DNA of 6,739 bases from NCBI GenBank assembly GCA_900557315.1, contig USSI01000077.1, forward strand, positions 1-6,739. The letters are read 5' to 3'. Positions 1 to 6,256 of this stretch are shown in pieces. Numbering within the stretch: position 1 is the first letter of the stretch; each line of letters starts with the position of its first letter. This stretch comes from an uncultured Butyricicoccus sp. GTDB taxonomy: Bacteria; Bacillota; Clostridia; Oscillospirales; Butyricicoccaceae. The notes beneath the pieces were generated by a model that did not search any database, was not told the origin of the DNA, and saw only the letters and a program-made list of their open reading frames with translations. The position numbers and the translations under genes were made by a program.

Positions 1-643
1 CGTTGTGACGGCCCAGGAGGTGACGCTCATGGACGTAGCTCCGAACCAGATCGCGGCTGCCCTCCATGGTCTCGAGCAGCTGCCTGCCGGTCAGCTCCTT
101 CCACGGGGTGGTGACGATGCGCGCGTGCGGGTTGAGCCCGCGCAGGATGCCGACCACTTCTTCCAGACGGTTTGCCGGGCACTCCGCCGTGCGGGACAGC
201 AGGATCGCGCCCGCGTGCGCAACCTGATTTTCGAAGAACTCGCCGAAGTTTTTCAGATACATCTTGGCCTTGATCGCGTCAACGACCGTGACGAACGAGT
301 TGAGCGTCACATCCAGATGCGCGTTCTGCACGGCCGCGATGACGTCGGACAGCTTGCCCACGCCCGAAGGCTCGATCAGGATGCGGTCGGGGTTGTACTG
401 TTCGACCACATCGTGCAGCGCCTTGCCGAAGTCGCCCACCAGCGAGCAGCAGATGCAGCCCGCGTTCATTTCGTTTACCACAATGCCGGAATCCTTGAGG
501 AAACCGCCGTCAATGCCGATTTCACCGAATTCGTTTTCGATCAGCACGACCTTTTCACCCGTCAGGGCGTCCGCCAGCAGGCGCTTAATCAGCGTGGTCT
601 TGCCCGCGCCGAGGAAGCCCGAGATAATGTCAATTTTCGCCAT
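1..643 (-). CDS. CobW/COG0523-type G3E GTPase, N-terminal part (partial, runs off left edge)
   Basis: The first 214 residues are visible; the C-terminal CobW domain lies outside the window. The protein opens MAKIDIISGFLGAGKTT, with a P-loop GxxGxGKT at residues 9-16. A CxCC metal-binding motif (C63, C65, C66) sits in NAGCICCSL. A Walker-B-like ILIEPSG is at 88-94 and VVDA at 120-123. This order is diagnostic of the CobW/COG0523 branch of G3E GTPases, cytosolic proteins that couple GTP hydrolysis to delivery of a metal such as zinc or cobalt. The metal and client cannot be told from this fragment. The usual guanine-specificity motif NKxD/SKxD appears here as SRTA (150-153). The start is supported by GAGG about 7 nt upstream of the ATG and by a promoter at 675-703. 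The gene is divergent from the exported hydrolase. Family assignment is secure; the function is not. Confidence 0.93.
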   Translation of the reverse strand, partial: MAKIDIISGFLGAGKTTLIKRLLADALTGEKVVLIENEFGEIGIDGGFLKDSGIVVNEMNAGCICCSLVGDFGKALHDVVEQYNPDRILIEPSGVGKLSDVIAAVQNAHLDVTLNSFVTVVDAIKAKMYLKNFGEFFENQVAHAGAILLSRTAECPANRLEEVVGILRGLNPHARIVTTPWKELTGRQLLETMEGSRDLVRSYVHERHLLGRHN

Positions 644-674
644 TGTTTTCGCCTCGTTCAGATTGTTTTTTAAT

Positions 675-703
675 AGTATACCACTTTTTCGAAAAAAAGG
701 AAA
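675..703 (-). promoter_or_regulatory. Probable promoter of the CobW-type GTPase gene
   Basis: Read on the minus strand, TATACT (680-675) is a near-consensus -10 preceded by TGG, an extended -10 (TGn). A 17-nt spacer leads to a weak -35, TTTCCT (703-698), inside an A/T-rich tract. The -10 lies about 30 nt upstream of the ATG at 643, leaving a short leader with a GAGG ribosome binding site. The extended -10 may offset the poor -35. No obvious operator or riboswitch overlaps it. A short TTAGC/GCTAA inverted repeat upstream (713-726) is too weak to call. Confidence 0.6.
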
Positions 704-820
704 GGATTTTAGTTAGCCCAAGCTAATTCTTCAGCCCCGTCGGCGCGGGACCAGCCGTCCGCCCGGGCAGGCAGTCAGGCCACAACGAAAAATACCCGGC
801 CGGCCTGATCCGGAAACGTC

Positions 821-849
821 TTGACAGGCCTGCCCTGTCAGTATATTTT
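821..849 (+). promoter_or_regulatory. Probable promoter of the exported serine hydrolase with an embedded dyad operator
   Basis: A perfect TTGACA -35 is at 821-826. The -10 is either TATTTT at 844-849 (17-nt spacer) or the better-matching TATATT at 842-847 (15-nt spacer). A perfect 7-bp inverted repeat, TGACAGG (822-828) and CCTGTCA (834-840) around 5 nt, overlaps the -35 and fills the spacer. That is a typical place for a repressor, or for a spacer-distorting activator. No regulator gene is adjacent in the window, so its protein is unknown. Transcription from here would give a leader of about 40-50 nt before the ATG at 899. Confidence 0.6.
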
Positions 850-898
850 TAGATTATCCTCTAAACACCATCCCGCGACATCAGGAAGGAGCATCCCC

Positions 899-3040
899 AT
901 GAACAAACCCCTGTCCCGCCTGCTCGCCGGTGCGCTTGCGGCAGCGCTCGTCCTGCCGGGCGCTGCATTTGCCGCCGAGCTGCCGCCCGACCCGCTCGTA
1001 CCCGCGGCGCTGTCCCCGCTGCCGGGCGTGCCGGACGCTGACACATCCATCCCGCTCGCGCGCGCCGCACAGCCGGAGACGCAGGCCGCGCTCACCGTTG
1101 ACGAACGCGTGCAGCTGCTGCTCGATGCGAACGCCGGCATCACCAGCATCCAATACGCAATGATGGACGGCGGCGAGATCGTGGAAAGCGGCGTCGGCGG
1201 GGTGTACAGCAAGCGCGAAAACCGCCTGCTGACCACGGAAAACCTGTACGGCATCGGCTCGACCAGCAAAATGTTCACCACCGCCGCCATGATGCGGCTG
1301 GCAGATCTGGGCAATGTCGATCTGGACTGCCCGGTCACCGACTACATCCCGGAGTTTACGATGGCGGATGAACGTTACAAGGACATCACCGTGCGCATGC
1401 TGCTCAACCACTCCTCCGGCCTGATGGGCAGCACCTACGGCAACGGCTTCCTGTTTGACGACGCGGACACGCAGGCGCACGACACCCTGCTCGCCGACCT
1501 CGCCACACAGACGCTCAAAGCCGACCCGGGCGCGTTCTCGGTGTACTGCAACGACGGCTTTACACTCGCGGAGCTCGTGATCGAGCGCGTCAGCGGTATG
1601 TCGTTCACCGACTTCATCCATCAGGAGATCACCGGCCCGCTCAGCATAGCGCACACCCAAACCATGCAGGACGACTTTGACCGCTCCTCCATCGTGCGCA
1701 CCTACAATCCCTATCAGCCCGAACAGGAAACCCCGGTCGATTCGGTCAACATCATCGGCACGGGCGGCGTGTACGCCACCGCGGAAGACCTGTGCCGCTT
1801 TGCGCAGCTGTTCACCGGCGAGACGGATATCCTGTCCGACGCTGCGCGCGAGGCGACCTTCCAGCCCGAATACGCACACGGCCAGTGGCTGGACGTGGAA
1901 AACAACGTGGTCGGCTACGGCCTCGGCTGGGACAGCGTAGACCTTTACCCGTTTAACCTGTACGGCATTCAGGCGGTCACCAAAGGCGGCGACAGCCTGC
2001 TGATGCACAATTCGCTCATCGTCCTGCCCGAATACGGGCTGAGCGCCGCGGTTTCGTCCTCGGGCGGCTCGAGCGCCTACTGCCAGATGCTCGCGACCAG
2101 CCTGCTGCTCGACCAGCTGGAGGAAAAGGGCGTCATCACTGAGCGGCTGAGCGCATTGGATACCTTTACCCCCGCGGTGCAGACTGCGCTGGATGCGGAT
2201 ATGAAGCAGTACGAGGGCCTGTACGGCGACTCGACCTCGCTCATGCGCCTGACCATGGACGAGGCGGGTACGCTCACCATGGCAAACGCCTACGCGCCCA
2301 CCCAGGCGCAGACCTTCCTGTACTGCGGAGACGGCGTATTCAAGGACGAGACCGGCTTTGCCGAGCTCCGCTTTGCCCGGCAGAACGGCAGCACCTACCT
2401 GACCGCGCGCGGCTGTTCCGCGATCAGCGGCCTGTGCGACCTCGTCTCCGAGACGTATTACCTGCAAAAGCTGCCGGAAAACACGGTCACGGACGAAATG
2501 CAGGCCGCCTGGGACGCGCGTCAGGGCAAAGCCTATGTCTCGGTGACCGACAAGGCCAGCTCGCAGCTGTATATGTCCGGCCTGCCCATGCTGGGCATCG
2601 GCACGGTGGACGGCTACCTGCTCTCCAACCCGCTGACTGATGAAAACCGTGCGGACGTCGCCATCCAAATCCCGATGATGGGCGGCCGCGACACCTCGCC
2701 GTTTGTGTTCGAGAACATCGACGGCGTGGAGTATGTGCACTATACCGACGGCCTGTATATGGATATTTCCGCTGTGCCGGATATTTTCACCGGCGCGCGC
2801 TCGCACCTGACCATCCAGCCCACCGGCTACAACCGCTGGTACAACCTGCCCGAGAGCCTGGACGGCAAAACTATGACCATCCAGATGCCTGAGGGCACCG
2901 GCTTTGTCGTGTTCGACGCCGCGGGTCAGACGGTCAACCAGAGCGCGGTCACGGGAGACACGCAGGTCACCCTGCCGGGCGGCGGTGCGATCGTGTTCTG
3001 CGGCAAGGCGGGCGACCGCTTCAACCTGACCATCGCCTGA
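899..3040 (+). CDS. Exported serine hydrolase, beta-lactamase/PBP4*-like fold with long C-terminal extension
   Basis: This is a 713-residue protein. The ATG at 899 is chosen because GGAAGGAG ends 7 nt upstream and it starts a typical signal peptide: positive N-terminus (MNKPLSR), hydrophobic core, and AFA|A cleavage near residue 25. In-frame codons upstream would add residues inside the promoter. The catalytic module (about 66-410) has the three hallmarks of the beta-lactamase family PF00144: SxxK as STSK (S121 nucleophile, K124), YxN as YCN (Y216, N218), and a KTG-box equivalent KGG (K362-G364). Members include class C beta-lactamases, D-Ala-D-Ala peptidases, D-amino-acid peptidases and esterases, so the substrate is open. 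Residues about 425-713 form a second, unrecognised region, apparently beta-rich. The mature protein has eight cysteines (144, 217, 299, 395, 476, 506, 513, 701). No C-terminal LPxTG anchor or membrane helix is visible, so it is probably secreted or loosely wall-associated. Monocistronic, ending at a shared terminator. Confidence 0.92.
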   Translation: MNKPLSRLLAGALAAALVLPGAAFAAELPPDPLVPAALSPLPGVPDADTSIPLARAAQPETQAALTVDERVQLLLDANAGITSIQYAMMDGGEIVESGVGGVYSKRENRLLTTENLYGIGSTSKMFTTAAMMRLADLGNVDLDCPVTDYIPEFTMADERYKDITVRMLLNHSSGLMGSTYGNGFLFDDADTQAHDTLLADLATQTLKADPGAFSVYCNDGFTLAELVIERVSGMSFTDFIHQEITGPLSIAHTQTMQDDFDRSSIVRTYNPYQPEQETPVDSVNIIGTGGVYATAEDLCRFAQLFTGETDILSDAAREATFQPEYAHGQWLDVENNVVGYGLGWDSVDLYPFNLYGIQAVTKGGDSLLMHNSLIVLPEYGLSAAVSSSGGSSAYCQMLATSLLLDQLEEKGVITERLSALDTFTPAVQTALDADMKQYEGLYGDSTSLMRLTMDEAGTLTMANAYAPTQAQTFLYCGDGVFKDETGFAELRFARQNGSTYLTARGCSAISGLCDLVSETYYLQKLPENTVTDEMQAAWDARQGKAYVSVTDKASSQLYMSGLPMLGIGTVDGYLLSNPLTDENRADVAIQIPMMGGRDTSPFVFENIDGVEYVHYTDGLYMDISAVPDIFTGARSHLTIQPTGYNRWYNLPESLDGKTMTIQMPEGTGFVVFDAAGQTVNQSAVTGDTQVTLPGGGAIVFCGKAGDRFNLTIA

Positions 3041-3088
3041 CAAACGAAAAGCCGTGCGCTTTCACGCCGTCAAGTATAGCAAACAGAA

Positions 3089-3114
3089 AAAGAGGACGCA
3101 TCCGCGTCCTCTTT
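3089..3114. terminator. Bidirectional intrinsic terminator between convergent genes
   Basis: A perfect 11-bp stem AAAGAGGACGC/GCGTCCTCTTT encloses a 4-nt ATCC loop. On the plus strand it is followed by TTTATTTG, serving the serine hydrolase that ends at 3040. On the minus strand it is followed by TTTTTCTGTTT, serving the acyltransferase whose stop is at 3144. The hairpin is about 50 nt past the plus-strand stop and 30 nt past the minus-strand stop. Confidence 0.9.
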
Positions 3115-3143
3115 ATTTGCATCTGCCGACGCAGACGGGCCTT

Positions 3144-4451
3144 TTATTGTCCGCACTCCAGACCGTTATATCGGGTCACCCGGAACGGGAAGCTCTTGGA
3201 AGTGGCGTCCACACCGATTTCGTGCAGGCCCGCGCACAGCATCTCGACCACTTCCATGTCGTGGTCACGCTGCGCGACCGAAAGCTTCATCCGGTCCCCG
3301 AACGAGGAAACCAGCATTGCAAACGGCTGCACCGCGCACGGCAGCACCGCGCCGTAGTCCAGCACATACGGCATACAGCTGTCCGGCAGCTTGAAACGGC
3401 CGACGTTGGTAATCAAAAAGCTGTCCTCGAGCACAAAGTCCTTGCAGAGTTTCTGTCCTGCCGCCATCTTCTCAGCGAGCGGCATATCCGCCTCATGCAG
3501 CTCATTGCACCGGTCGGCCGCCGCCTTGGCGCGGTACAGCAGCTGCTCGCGCTCCATCTGGCTGTTCAGGAATTCCTTGGTCCGGCGGAATACCTCTTCC
3601 AGCGGCAGGCCGCGGTACTCGGGCAGATAGGGCAGGTCGATAAAGCAGATAAAATACCGCGTGGTTGCCGTTGGCAGCAGCGGACGCAGGTCAACCGGAA
3701 TCTGCGAAATGACCGGCTTATCCGGCTCGCCGAACTTTTTGTCAAACGCACGCATGAGCAGCGGCGCAACGATCGACAGCGGGCTGACGCCGATGGACTT
3801 GCCGTAGCTGTGCAGCTGGGCAAACGGGAAGGTGACCTCGGTGACGATCTCAGGGCCGTCGCCGATGTCGGTCAAATCCCACGCGTGGGACGCCGGGGGC
3901 TTGCGCCAGATTCCGTCCGGCGAGAACTCCTGGTCCTCCAGCTGCTGGTAACCGTCCGCGCTCTCGTCCGGCGACCAGCGGGTGTCCATGCCGCGCACCG
4001 ACCCGTCGTTTTCCACCGGGTAGCCGCACGCGGTTAAGTACTGGAACAGCACGCAGCGGATGAACTCTTCAAAGCCGCGCCCATCCGAAACCGAGTGCTG
4101 ATACTCCATGGTGATGGTGTTTCCCTCGTATCCCACCAGGAACATATAGCCGTTGGTGTCCTTCGAGCCGATGGTGTAGCGCTTCTCCACCCCGTCAAAC
4201 GGCAAGACAACCGCAGGCATCACATTCTGCCGGTAGCGGAACGAGGTATCCGTCGCTTCCACGCCGAGCATCATATGCGGGAAACGCAGCAGCGCTTCCG
4301 AAACCGCCTGCTGCAGTTTATCCGGCTTTACCTTGTCGCGCATGCGGATGATATGGCGCGGGACGCAGGCAACCGTCTCGTGCGTGTTATACAGAAAGAT
4401 TTTTGCATATCTGTCCGTGCGGAGCAGCGGAAAATCCGTGAGCATATCCAT
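3144..4451 (-). CDS. HxxxDG acyltransferase, condensation / alcohol acetyltransferase superfamily
   Basis: A 435-residue soluble protein with no signal peptide or membrane helix. The ATG at 4451 is preceded by GGAGGG with 7-nt spacing. A start 11 codons further up has no such site and is rejected. The catalytic signature of the CoA-dependent acyltransferase/condensation superfamily is clear: HSVSDG (H119, D123, G124). Later features fit the second half of the two-lobed fold: VDLRP (253-257), TNVGR (348-352), and DYG (365-367) in the position of the DFG-type motif. The family moves an acyl group from CoA or a carrier protein to an alcohol or amine. The substrate cannot be deduced. No carrier-protein, adenylation or ketosynthase domain is present in the window, so it is a stand-alone enzyme rather than part of an assembly line here. 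It lies downstream of the sigma/anti-sigma operon in the same direction, but a terminator and its own strong promoter separate them. A non-catalytic relative is possible, though the intact HxxxD argues against that. Confidence 0.82.
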   Translation of the reverse strand: MDMLTDFPLLRTDRYAKIFLYNTHETVACVPRHIIRMRDKVKPDKLQQAVSEALLRFPHMMLGVEATDTSFRYRQNVMPAVVLPFDGVEKRYTIGSKDTNGYMFLVGYEGNTITMEYQHSVSDGRGFEEFIRCVLFQYLTACGYPVENDGSVRGMDTRWSPDESADGYQQLEDQEFSPDGIWRKPPASHAWDLTDIGDGPEIVTEVTFPFAQLHSYGKSIGVSPLSIVAPLLMRAFDKKFGEPDKPVISQIPVDLRPLLPTATTRYFICFIDLPYLPEYRGLPLEEVFRRTKEFLNSQMEREQLLYRAKAAADRCNELHEADMPLAEKMAAGQKLCKDFVLEDSFLITNVGRFKLPDSCMPYVLDYGAVLPCAVQPFAMLVSSFGDRMKLSVAQRDHDMEVVEMLCAGLHEIGVDATSKSFPFRVTRYNGLECGQ

Positions 4452-4495
4452 TTCTAATCCCTCCGAAATCGACTGTCCGTCCAATCTCCATCCTT

Positions 4496-4524
4496 ATTTT
4501 AGCACCGCATGTTATATTTGTAAA
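4496..4524 (-). promoter_or_regulatory. Strong housekeeping-type promoter of the acyltransferase gene
   Basis: On the minus strand, TTTACA (4524-4519), a 17-nt spacer and TAAAAT (4501-4496) give a near-consensus sigma-A promoter, with TGC just before the -10 (extended -10). The -10 is 44 nt upstream of the ATG at 4451. This is the best promoter in the window, and it argues that the acyltransferase is transcribed independently of the upstream sigma-factor operon. Confidence 0.8.
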
Positions 4525-4541
4525 TCGAATCCGGTCGATTT
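4522..4541. promoter_or_regulatory. Perfect dyad AAATCGA-N6-TCGATTT abutting the acyltransferase promoter
   Basis: A 7-bp perfect inverted repeat (4522-4528 and 4535-4541, spacer ATCCGG) overlaps three bases of the -35 box and extends upstream of it. The half-site TCGATTT occurs again, on the minus strand, at 4472-4466, right beside the ribosome binding site. Size, symmetry and position suggest an operator for a dimeric regulator (inference). No cognate regulator is visible nearby. It lacks a following T tract, so it is not a terminator. Confidence 0.5.
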
Positions 4542-4578
4542 TTGCTATTTCTGCACATTGTGTTTATTATCTAAAAAA

Positions 4579-4600
4579 GATTCCCCGCATCGGGGGAATC
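4579..4600 (-). terminator. Intrinsic terminator of the sigma/anti-sigma operon
   Basis: Stem GATTCCCC/GGGGAATC (8 bp) around GCATCG, followed on the minus strand by six T residues (4578-4573). It begins 16 nt after the anti-sigma stop codon at 4617. Because an A-rich stretch and CTTTT flank it on the other side, it may also act weakly on the plus strand, but no plus-strand gene ends here. Confidence 0.9.
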
Positions 4601-4616
4601 CTTTTCCTATCTGCTT

Positions 4617-5717
4617 TTACGGCTGCACAGGGATTTCGATGCCCTGCACGGTCACGCTCACAACATCCTCCAGTGCGACGATCTCGCTGAAGATATCGCC
4701 CTTCTGGCAGACGGTTTTGCCGCCCCCCGGGGAGATGCTGCCGCCTGCATAGGACAGGTCGATGTTCGTGCCGTCGGCCTTGTTGACCAGGATCTGCACG
4801 CTTTCAAAATACTTTTGCATCTGCGCGCTGTCGTGGTCGCTCTGCCGGCCGGACTGCGCGTTTTCGTCCCACTGCACCTCGCTGTCCACCGTGTAATCCA
4901 CACGCAGCGCCAGCGGGGACAGGCTGATCTCGTCGATGGTCGCGGTCATGCCGTTCAGGTCAAAGGTCTGGCCTGCGGGCAGGCTGACCGAGGTATCCTC
5001 GAAATCCAGGTTGAATTTGAACGACCAGTCGCCCTCGGCAATCACGACGCGGTTCATATCCTCGTCAAACACGCAAAGGTCTTTGAACTTTGCCCGCACC
5101 GTGTGGCCGCGCACCTCGCCGTCGCTGACCTCGCGGGTATCAACATACTGGATCGCATTGTCCGCCGGATCGGCGTCATAGAAGTACGAACCGCCGTGCG
5201 CGCCGCCGTAGTAGCCGGACAGCGAGGTATCCTCTTCCCCGAAGGTCAGGGGGAGCACGCCGTCGCCCACGGTATTGGTCAAGTCGATATCAAAGGCGGT
5301 GCCGTCAACCTTTGCGATCGAATAGGTGACCGCGTAATGGTACTTATCGCCGATGATCGCGTCCGCCGTGATGATGACGCCGTTATCCGTGTCGCTCGCG
5401 CCGACCGGGCGGCCGATCTTGTCGATGATCTCGGTGTCGGCCGTGGGGCCGAACATACCCTGGAACGCTTCGCCCGCGGTCTTGAATACGCCGGTCGCGC
5501 TCGCGCCGACCGTCAGTACCACCGCGGCTGCCACGCCAACCGCCGCGATGCGCGGCAGGCGGCGCGCGCGCCTGCGCCGCATCGGCACTACATTGTCCGC
5601 CGTCTGCCCGCGTGCGTCCAGCAGGTTCTGCACCATGCGCGCCTTGGCCTCGTCCGAGAATTTCAGGCTGGCCATTGCCTCAGTATACTCATTGTTATCA
5701 TTATACGCTCTGTTCAT
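4617..5717 (-). CDS. Single-pass membrane anti-sigma factor, DUF4179-type
   Basis: A 366-residue protein. The N-terminal region (1-46) is predicted cytoplasmic and carries an amphipathic stretch around FSDEAKARMVQNLLD (20-34), the probable sigma-binding part. A basic cluster RRRRARR (47-53) precedes one hydrophobic helix at about 54-76, which fixes N-in topology. The remaining roughly 290 residues would be outside the cell and look beta-rich. This layout directly behind an ECF sigma gene is typical of DUF4179 proteins in Clostridia. The ATG at 5717 has GGAGG with 8-nt spacing and lies inside the sigma gene, so the two reading frames overlap by 17 nt and are probably translationally coupled. 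A Gly/Tyr-rich stretch (about 167-180) sits in the outer domain and its role is unknown. The signal sensed is unknown. Anti-sigma function is inferred from family and context. Confidence 0.85.
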   Translation of the reverse strand: MNRAYNDNNEYTEAMASLKFSDEAKARMVQNLLDARGQTADNVVPMRRRRARRLPRIAAVGVAAAVVLTVGASATGVFKTAGEAFQGMFGPTADTEIIDKIGRPVGASDTDNGVIITADAIIGDKYHYAVTYSIAKVDGTAFDIDLTNTVGDGVLPLTFGEEDTSLSGYYGGAHGGSYFYDADPADNAIQYVDTREVSDGEVRGHTVRAKFKDLCVFDEDMNRVVIAEGDWSFKFNLDFEDTSVSLPAGQTFDLNGMTATIDEISLSPLALRVDYTVDSEVQWDENAQSGRQSDHDSAQMQKYFESVQILVNKADGTNIDLSYAGGSISPGGGKTVCQKGDIFSEIVALEDVVSVTVQGIEIPVQP

Positions 5718-6195
5718 AGTATTCGCCTCCCAGTGTGGTGCGCAGCTTGTGCCGTCCCCGGCTCAGGTGCGCGGTAACCGCCGCTTCGCTCCGGCCCAGC
5801 AGGCCGGCAATCTCGCGGACGGAGTAGCCTTCATAATAATGCAGGTAGACCGCTTCGCGGTAGTTTTCCGGCAGTGCCATCACCGCCTCGAGCACTGCGT
5901 TATCCGGCGCTTCGGGCGCTGCGGTCGCGGCCGCTGCATCCAGCGCCACCGTGCGCCGCCGGAACGTGCTGCGCAGTGCGTCCTTGCAGGCGTTCGCGGC
6001 CGTCCGGATGATCCACGCTTTCTCATGCGCCGGACTGTCAAAGGTCTGCCCGCTCGTCAGGAGCTTTAAGAACACGGTCTGGCAGATGTCCTCCGCGTCA
6101 TGGGTGGATTTCAGATAGGTGTAGGAAAGCCGCAGGATCAGGTCGGAATAGGTGTAAACCAGCCGCTCGGCCTCCGCTTTATCGAATTGTTTCAT
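5701..6195 (-). CDS. ECF-type RNA polymerase sigma factor
   Basis: A 164-residue protein, the usual size for a two-domain ECF sigma factor. Region 2 (about 7-80) contains the characteristic DAEDICQTVFLKLL (33-46), then AWIIRTAANACKD (60-72). An Ala-rich linker (about 85-99) follows. Region 4 (about 102-155) starts with LPENYREAVYLHYYEGYS and has a helix-turn-helix at SVREIAGLLGRSEAAVTAHLSRGRHKL (125-151) for -35 recognition. There is no region 1.1 or region 3. The ATG at 6195 follows AAAGGAG at a somewhat long 11-nt spacing. It directs core polymerase to its own regulon and is expected to be held inactive by the membrane protein encoded immediately downstream. Probably autoregulated from 6257-6285. 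Confidence 0.93.
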   Translation of the reverse strand: MKQFDKAEAERLVYTYSDLILRLSYTYLKSTHDAEDICQTVFLKLLTSGQTFDSPAHEKAWIIRTAANACKDALRSTFRRRTVALDAAAATAAPEAPDNAVLEAVMALPENYREAVYLHYYEGYSVREIAGLLGRSEAAVTAHLSRGRHKLRTTLGGEYYEQSV

Positions 6196-6217
6196 CGGTG
6201 TATCAACTCCTTTGGAA

Positions 6218-6233
6218 ACAGCCGGTCGGCTGT
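6218..6233 (-). promoter_or_regulatory. Short leader hairpin just upstream of the sigma-factor ribosome binding site
   Basis: On the minus strand, ACAGCC/GGCTGT forms a 6-bp stem with a 4-nt GACC loop, ending 4 nt before AAAGGAG (6213-6207). It has no T tract. It may affect mRNA stability or ribosome access, but a G+C-rich 6-bp stem can arise by chance, so this is only a weak call. Confidence 0.3.
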
Positions 6234-6256
6234 GTCAGCAACGTCGCTTCAACTAC

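Noticed and set aside
5..673. A 222-codon plus-strand open frame over the left end
   Set aside because: It lies opposite the CobW-type gene, whose minus-strand frame carries P-loop and CxCC motifs. Composition is typical of antisense shadow frames.
713..726. TTAGC-CCAA-GCTAA inverted repeat in the divergent intergenic region
   Set aside because: Only five perfect base pairs, no T tract, not placed at a promoter element; easily expected by chance.
821..898. Upstream extension of the serine hydrolase to an in-frame TTG at 821
   Set aside because: The TTG is the start of the -35 box, and the extra 26 residues would bury the signal peptide. The ATG at 899 has an ideal ribosome binding site.
881..3043. 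A 720-codon open frame on the minus strand opposite the whole serine hydrolase gene
   Set aside because: It is rich in Arg, His, Val, Ala and Gln with no recognisable domain, and it mirrors codon use of the GC-rich hydrolase gene. The plus-strand frame has a signal peptide and all catalytic motifs. It is a shadow frame.
3054..4037. A 327-codon plus-strand open frame opposite the acyltransferase
   Set aside because: No ribosome binding site, no domain, His/Arg/Gln-rich antisense composition, and it would read through the shared terminator hairpin.
4452..4484. Upstream ATG for the acyltransferase at 4484
   Set aside because: It would place the GGAGGG ribosome binding site inside the coding region and has no good site of its own.
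4579..4600. Considered the hairpin as a riboswitch or attenuator for the acyltransferase
   Set aside because: It lies upstream of the acyltransferase promoter, not in its leader, and has a standard terminator shape just past the anti-sigma stop codon.
4722..4732. C-run in the anti-sigma gene as a possible phase-variation or frameshift site
   Set aside because: The run is only six C residues, the frame continues normally through a sensible Pro-Gly-Gly-Gly stretch to the stop, and there is no sign of a broken domain.
4815..5777. A 320-codon plus-strand open frame opposite the anti-sigma gene
   Set aside because: Same shadow character. The minus-strand frame has a clear membrane helix, ribosome binding site and operon context.
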